In this document: piece by piece, positions 7,503-10,486 of the stretch
How positions within the stretch are numbered: position 1 is the stretch's first letter
How the letters are laid out: every line of letters starts with the position of its first letter
NCBI GenBank assembly: GCA_030150335.1
Contig: JASLGC010000185.1
Location: forward strand, 1-10,486
Source of the DNA: Flavobacterium sp.
GTDB taxonomy: Bacteria; Bacteroidota; Bacteroidia; Flavobacteriales; Flavobacteriaceae
Direction of reading: 5' to 3'
DNA length: 10,486 bases
Notes under the pieces: model-generated
Seen by the model: the letters and a program-made list of their open reading frames with translations, nothing else
Told to the model about the DNA's origin: nothing
Databases searched by the model: none
Made by a program: the position numbers and the translations under genes

Positions 7503-7537
7503 CTAAAATAATGCTCTTTTCTAATAATAACTGCAAA
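7503..7537 (-). promoter_or_regulatory. Weak candidate promoter for the moxR-bat cluster
   Basis: On the minus strand, TTTG (7537-7534) is followed after 23 bp by TATTTTAG (7510-7503), a 6/6-position near-match at best to TAnnTTTG because its last three bases are TAG and not TTG. This would start transcription near 7497, about 17 bp before the moxR ATG. A second -7-like string, TAGAATTTG, overlaps the TTTG but has one base too many between TA and TTTG. Neither is convincing; a leftward promoter must nonetheless lie in 7481-7655 if the cluster is transcribed on its own. Confidence 0.25.
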
Positions 7538-7587
7538 TTCTAAAAATATTATGAACCTTGTTGTTAATATATGGTTAAATGTAAATT

Positions 7588-7597
7588 ACAAATTTGT
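7588..7597. promoter_or_regulatory. Perfect 10-bp palindrome ACAAATTTGT in the divergent intergenic region
   Basis: ACAAATTTGT is its own reverse complement and sits between the leftward (moxR) and rightward (7656) genes, 10 bp upstream of the proposed rightward -33 element. It could be an operator half-site or dyad, but short AT-rich palindromes are frequent by chance. The rest of 7481-7655 holds only AT-rich sequence and the two promoter candidates listed separately. Confidence 0.2.
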
Positions 7598-7606
7598 CTA
7601 TTGGGC

Positions 7607-7636
7607 TTGAATTATGAGTTTCTTTTTATAATTTTA
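7607..7636 (+). promoter_or_regulatory. Candidate promoter for the AlbA_2-phosphatase pair
   Basis: TTG (7607-7609), a 19-bp spacer and TAATTTTA (7629-7636) fit the Bacteroidetes TTG-N17-23-TAnnTTTG pattern with one mismatch (final A for G). The -7 element overlaps a TATAAT-like string. Transcription would begin near 7641-7644, leaving a leader of about 12-15 nt before the GTG at 7656. Confidence 0.45.
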
Positions 7637-7655
7637 AGAACTAAACCCGATAGTC

Positions 7656-8804
7656 GTGATTAATAAGCGTTTACTCATTAAAAATCTGCTCGCTCACTAT
7701 GATGAAAATAGCTTTTACGATAAGAAAAGGCAGCTCAATTTACATAGTAAATCTGGGAAATCTAAGTTCCTTAAGCATATCTGTGCTTTGTCTAATTCTA
7801 ACCCTGATAACAACTCATATTTAGTAGTTGGTATCGAGGATGAAGATAATGAAATTGTTGGTGTTGACTTCTATGATGACAGTAAAATTCAAAATTTAAT
7901 TAATGCTTATTTAGAACACCCTCCTATTATTACTTATGACAACGTTACTTTTTCTGATTTACCACAAGATAAAGTGGTTGGATTAGTTACCGTTCAAGCT
8001 AATGAAAGAATTACAAGCTTTAAAAGAAATATTGGAGAAGTAGAAGCTGGAACTTATTATGTGAGAATTGGTAGTACCTCTGTGCCTGATGTTGTAATTC
8101 CAAGAGGATGTAACAAGGAAATAGTAAATAGCATTGAGATGAATTCTCAAAACAATTTAAAAAGTACCCTTGAAAGTGTCATTACATTTATGACGGATAC
8201 CCATAAAGACATGAGACCTCGTTACAATGTTTTTAAAGAGCAATTCATTATTTGTTGGGCGGGAAATAAAAAGGTTATAAGAGGGCAAGTGTTCTTTTCT
8301 CGTGTAGATATTGAGTTTGTCAATGAACATCTTAAACTGTTCTATTCTGATTTAGATGTGGTAACAATTGTTTATAATGACAATGAATTTATTATCACAG
8401 AATATCTAAACTTAGGGTTAAACGATAAGACGAGTTATTATCGTTTTGAAGAAGTGTCTATCTCTTTTCAAGAAAATGGTACTTACGCAATAGGAAATAG
8501 ATTGTTATTTCAACCACCTTCTTATAACAGAAATATCCTTGGTCATATTTATGGTAATAGCTTACGAGTGATTTATAAAATAAGCAATGACCTAAAGTTA
8601 ACTCCAAAAGAGGAGCGCATTCTTAGCAAGCTTTGTTTTAATATGATGCTTTGTTATCTCAATGGTTTCACAAGAGCCAAAGACGAGTTGATTGAAGTTA
8701 AAGATTATCTAAAACAGTCGCATGACCCCCAGTTATTCATAGCCTTTAAAGAAGTAATGCGTATCTTACGAAAACTTAAATATGAAACAGATCAAGATGA
8801 ATAG
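7656..8804 (+). CDS. Schlafen/AlbA_2-type putative DNA- or nucleotide-binding protein
   Basis: This is a 382-residue protein starting with GTG at 7656; no ATG lies nearby in frame. MINKRLLIKNLLAHYDENSF leads straight into the conserved domain, which supports this start. Residues about 19-145 match the AlbA_2 (Schlafen AlbA) domain: YDKKRQLNLHSKSGKSKFLK (21-40), HICALSNSNP (41-50), SYLVVGIEDEDNEIVGVD (54-71) and YYVRIGSTSVP (134-144). This domain is often annotated "ATP-binding protein". The remaining ~235 residues have no motif I recognise and contain no membrane segment; they seem to be a conserved flavobacterial C-terminal extension. The gene ends 8 bp inside the following phosphoesterase gene, so the two are likely translated together. 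The biological role is unknown; nucleic-acid binding is a family-level expectation only. Confidence 0.8.
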   Translation: MINKRLLIKNLLAHYDENSFYDKKRQLNLHSKSGKSKFLKHICALSNSNPDNNSYLVVGIEDEDNEIVGVDFYDDSKIQNLINAYLEHPPIITYDNVTFSDLPQDKVVGLVTVQANERITSFKRNIGEVEAGTYYVRIGSTSVPDVVIPRGCNKEIVNSIEMNSQNNLKSTLESVITFMTDTHKDMRPRYNVFKEQFIICWAGNKKVIRGQVFFSRVDIEFVNEHLKLFYSDLDVVTIVYNDNEFIITEYLNLGLNDKTSYYRFEEVSISFQENGTYAIGNRLLFQPPSYNRNILGHIYGNSLRVIYKISNDLKLTPKEERILSKLCFNMMLCYLNGFTRAKDELIEVKDYLKQSHDPQLFIAFKEVMRILRKLKYETDQDE

Positions 8805-9537
8805 AGTTTTAGTAATAGGGGACATTCACGGAGGATATAAAGCATTAATACAAGTATTAGAAAAAGCAAAAGTAACAACAAGTGATAAACTAATCTTTCT
8901 TGGAGATTATGTTGACGGATGGAGTGAATCAGAGAAAGTAGTGGAATATTTACTAAGATTAAAACAAACGCATGATTGTGTTTTTTTAAGGGGTAACCAC
9001 GAAACGCTTTTATTAGAGTGGATAACCACTAAAAAAGAGAACAAGATGTGGGAATATCATGGAGGAGAAGCTTCTATGAAATCTTATTCAGATCAAAATA
9101 TGAAAGAGGAGCAATTGCAAAGGCATATTGCTTTTTTTGAAAGTTTAGAGAATTATTATCTTGATGACGATAATCGTCTTTTTGTACATGCAGGCTTTAC
9201 AAATCCACGAGGTGTAGAGGCAGAGTTCTTTAAAGAATATTTGTATTGGGATAGAACATTGTGGGAAATGGTTATGGCAATGGATGAGAATCTTGCACCT
9301 GAGAGTCCAGTATATCCAAAGCGTCTAAAACATTATAAAGAAATATTTATAGGACATACACCTGTTACGAACTTTGGATTTACACAACCAATGAATTATG
9401 CTAATGTATGGAATATCGATACAGGAGCTGCATTTCTGGGTAAGATAACCATTATGGATGTGAACTCTAAAGAGTATTGGCAGAGTGATGTAGTTGCTGA
9501 ATTTTATCCAAATGAAGAGGGGAGAAATCATAAATAA
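8797..9537 (+). CDS. PPP-type metallophosphoesterase (serine/threonine phosphatase-like)
   Basis: This is a 246-residue protein. The ATG at 8797 gives MNRVLVIGDIHG, the standard beginning of the family; an in-frame ATG at 8782 would add five residues. Metal-binding and catalytic motifs appear in order: GDIHG (8-12), GDYVDGW (36-42, in place of the usual GDxxDRG), RGNHE (65-69), HAGF (131-134) and GHTP (186-189), followed by DTGAAF (208-213). These are the hallmarks of dinuclear-metal PPP enzymes related to bacteriophage lambda phosphatase, diadenosine-tetraphosphatase and PrpA/B. The arginine of GDxxDRG is replaced by tryptophan after glycine, which may alter phosphate binding. The substrate (phosphoprotein or nucleotide) cannot be read from sequence. 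It overlaps the stop of the AlbA_2 gene by 8 bp (ATGAATAG). Confidence 0.88.
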   Translation: MNRVLVIGDIHGGYKALIQVLEKAKVTTSDKLIFLGDYVDGWSESEKVVEYLLRLKQTHDCVFLRGNHETLLLEWITTKKENKMWEYHGGEASMKSYSDQNMKEEQLQRHIAFFESLENYYLDDDNRLFVHAGFTNPRGVEAEFFKEYLYWDRTLWEMVMAMDENLAPESPVYPKRLKHYKEIFIGHTPVTNFGFTQPMNYANVWNIDTGAAFLGKITIMDVNSKEYWQSDVVAEFYPNEEGRNHK

Positions 9538-9549
9538 TGATTGATTTAT

Positions 9550-9557
9550 TATATTTG
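9550..9557 (+). promoter_or_regulatory. TATATTTG, -7 promoter element for the beta-barrel gene
   Basis: TATATTTG is a perfect TAnnTTTG match ending 18 bp before the ATG at 9576, and transcription would start near 9562. No TTG is found 17-23 bp upstream, so the -33 half is weak or absent. The location in the short gap after the phosphatase stop (9537) suggests the beta-barrel gene can be transcribed separately. Confidence 0.5.
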
Positions 9558-9575
9558 CCTAAAACTTAGAATTAT

Positions 9576-10133
9576 ATGAGAAAGTTATTTTTAGTACTAT
9601 TACTAATCGGAGGAACATTTGGAGCTAAAGCTCAGGCAGTTAATGAAGTTAAAGTGAATGTATTGAATACATTGGTGATGGCTTCTGTTGAATTAGGATA
9701 CGAACATTTTATTGATCACAACCAATCAATTGGTGCAAATTTCAATATTAATGACCGTTTTTCTTACCATGCAGAGAAAAATAGTAGAAACCAAAAGTTT
9801 AAAACAAACAGTATTTTAGTTAATTATAACTATTATTTCGGTGGAAAAACAGACGCTAATGGAAGTGGATATGTAGTATCTCCTTTTATGAAATACCGTT
9901 TTGGTAATTTCGAAGAAGATAAATTTAACGATGCTACACAACAAGTTCAATTAAGTAAAATTGATATGGATAGCTTTATTTTTGGTGTTGGTGTTGGTTA
10001 TAAATGGGCTTTAGGAGATTCATTTACAATCAATCCTTTTGTTGACATCGCTCGCAACTTTAGTAGCGAAGTAAATGACCGTTTCAGTGCAATTGAATTT
10101 AATGCAGGAGTAAATATTGGATATAGATTCTAA
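9576..10133 (+). CDS. Small outer-membrane beta-barrel protein
   Basis: This is a 185-residue protein. Residues 1-20 form a signal peptide (MRKLFLVLLLIGGTFGAKAQ). The mature part consists of alternating amphipathic strands with aromatic girdles: NEVKVNVLNTLVMASVELGY (23-42), SIGANFNI (51-58), SILVNYNYYFGG (79-90), VVSPFMKYRFG (100-110), FIFGVGVGYKWAL (134-146), TINPFVDIARNF (151-162) and FNAGVNIGYRF (175-185). It ends in a C-terminal phenylalanine, the usual signal for assembly by the BAM complex. The size and layout suggest an 8-stranded barrel of the OmpW/DUF3575-like type common in Bacteroidetes; I cannot decide among these families. Its own -7 element precedes it, and a strong terminator lies just downstream. 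No ligand or function can be assigned. Confidence 0.82.
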   Translation: MRKLFLVLLLIGGTFGAKAQAVNEVKVNVLNTLVMASVELGYEHFIDHNQSIGANFNINDRFSYHAEKNSRNQKFKTNSILVNYNYYFGGKTDANGSGYVVSPFMKYRFGNFEEDKFNDATQQVQLSKIDMDSFIFGVGVGYKWALGDSFTINPFVDIARNFSSEVNDRFSAIEFNAGVNIGYRF

Positions 10134-10153
10134 TTAAACCTGACAACATACAT

Positions 10154-10190
10154 AAAAAGGGATGCTTATACGTAAGCATCCCTTTTTTTT
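10154..10190. terminator. Bidirectional Rho-independent terminator between convergent genes
   Basis: GGGATGCTTA (10159-10168) and TAAGCATCCC (10173-10182) form a perfect 10-bp stem around the loop TACG. It is followed by eight T on the plus strand and preceded by five A, which act as a U tract for leftward transcripts. It ends the beta-barrel transcript (stop at 10133) and also the convergent aldehyde dehydrogenase transcript (stop at 10208). Confidence 0.95.
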
Positions 10191-10207
10191 ATCTCTCTAT
10201 TTTCTTA

Positions 10208-10486
10208 TTAGAAGTCAAATTTGATTCCTTGAGCTAAAGGCAAATCAGTACCGTAGTTAATTGTGTTTGTTTGTCTTCTCATATATGCTTTCCAAGCATC
10301 TGATCCCGACTCACGACCTCCTCCTGTTTCTTTTTCACCTCCAAAAGCACCTCCAATTTCGGCACCTGAAGTTCCAATATTTACGTTGGCAATACCACAA
10401 TCTGAACCGGCATGAGATAAGAATAATTCCATTTCTCTCATATTCGTTGTAAAGATAGAAGATGACAATCCTTGTGGTACATCATT
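10208..10486 (-). CDS. Aldehyde dehydrogenase, ALDH7 family, C-terminal 92 residues (5' part outside the window)
   Basis: The frame is open from the window edge to a TAA at 10208. The fragment contains QGLSSSIFTT (5-14), GSDCGIANVNIGTSGAEIGG (27-46), AFGGEKETGGGRESGSDAWK (47-66), AYMRR (67-71) and DLPLAQGIKF (81-90). The GGEKxTGGGRESGSDAWKxYMRR block and the LPLAQGIKF tail are characteristic of the ALDH7 group (alpha-aminoadipic semialdehyde / L-piperidine-6-carboxylate dehydrogenase, called AmaB or Pcd in bacteria). This group acts in lysine degradation using NAD(P)+. The catalytic cysteine and the cofactor-binding region lie upstream, beyond the window, so activity cannot be judged. The gene is convergent with the beta-barrel gene and shares its terminator. 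Confidence 0.9.
   Translation of the reverse strand, partial: NDVPQGLSSSIFTTNMREMELFLSHAGSDCGIANVNIGTSGAEIGGAFGGEKETGGGRESGSDAWKAYMRRQTNTINYGTDLPLAQGIKFDF

Noticed and set aside
8782..8796. ATG at 8782 as start of the phosphatase gene
   Set aside because: The ATG at 8797 begins MNRVLVIGDIHG, the normal family start directly before the first strand, and gives the short ATGAATAG overlap typical of coupled genes.
7656..9537. AlbA_2 protein plus phosphatase as a phage-defence or toxin-antitoxin system
   Set aside because: AlbA_2 domains do occur in defence contexts, but the surroundings are housekeeping-like. There is no nuclease, helicase or toxin motif, and there are no mobile-element traces. 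The sequence gives no positive support.
10261..10452. Plus-strand open frame of 63 codons opposite the aldehyde dehydrogenase gene
   Set aside because: It lies entirely antisense to clearly conserved ALDH7 sequence and has no family-like motifs or promoter.

Overview
The window looks like chromosomal DNA from a member of the Bacteroidetes, most likely the Flavobacteriaceae. It is AT-rich and Shine-Dalgarno sequences are largely absent. TAnnTTTG-type -7 promoter elements occur, and the gene content is typical of the group. A Myroides-like genus is a guess from general protein flavour and is not shown by the sequence.

Positions 7480 down to 1 (minus strand) hold one tightly packed gene cluster of the Bat (Bacteroides aerotolerance) / MoxR-vWA type. 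The order is moxR AAA+ ATPase, DUF58 protein, a 540-residue BatD-like/DUF4381-like membrane protein, batA, batB, batC and batD (3' end outside the window). Gaps from moxR onward are 88, 10, -1 (overlap), 6, 21 and 6 bp. Only the moxR-DUF58 junction has real intergenic space, and it contains a two-tier hairpin. MoxR and the DUF58 protein appear cytoplasmic. BatA and BatB are membrane-anchored von Willebrand factor A (vWA) proteins whose metal-binding domains should face the periplasm. BatC is an exported TPR protein and BatD an exported or membrane-anchored Ig-like protein. The 540-residue protein crosses the membrane twice and is the best candidate for linking the cytoplasmic ATPase to the periplasmic vWA proteins. 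BatC contains the most striking DNA feature: eight tandem 33-bp units encoding an 11-residue D/N/K/Q repeat, with variation that is entirely synonymous.

Positions 7481-7655 form a divergent intergenic region. A plausible promoter reads rightward, a weaker one reads leftward to moxR, and a 10-bp palindrome lies between them. Rightward from 7656 there is a Schlafen/AlbA_2-type protein overlapping a PPP-type metallophosphoesterase by 8 bp, so these two are probably co-translated. A small outer-membrane beta-barrel protein with its own -7 element follows. A strong hairpin terminator at 10154-10190 separates it from a convergent gene whose 3' end is visible, an ALDH7-family aldehyde dehydrogenase.

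I found no mobile elements, tRNA/rRNA genes, CRISPR arrays or recognised defence systems. The window is mostly conserved housekeeping or envelope-associated sequence. The parts worth a second look are the bridging membrane protein, the BatC repeat array, the moxR-DUF58 hairpin and the overlapping AlbA_2/phosphatase pair.
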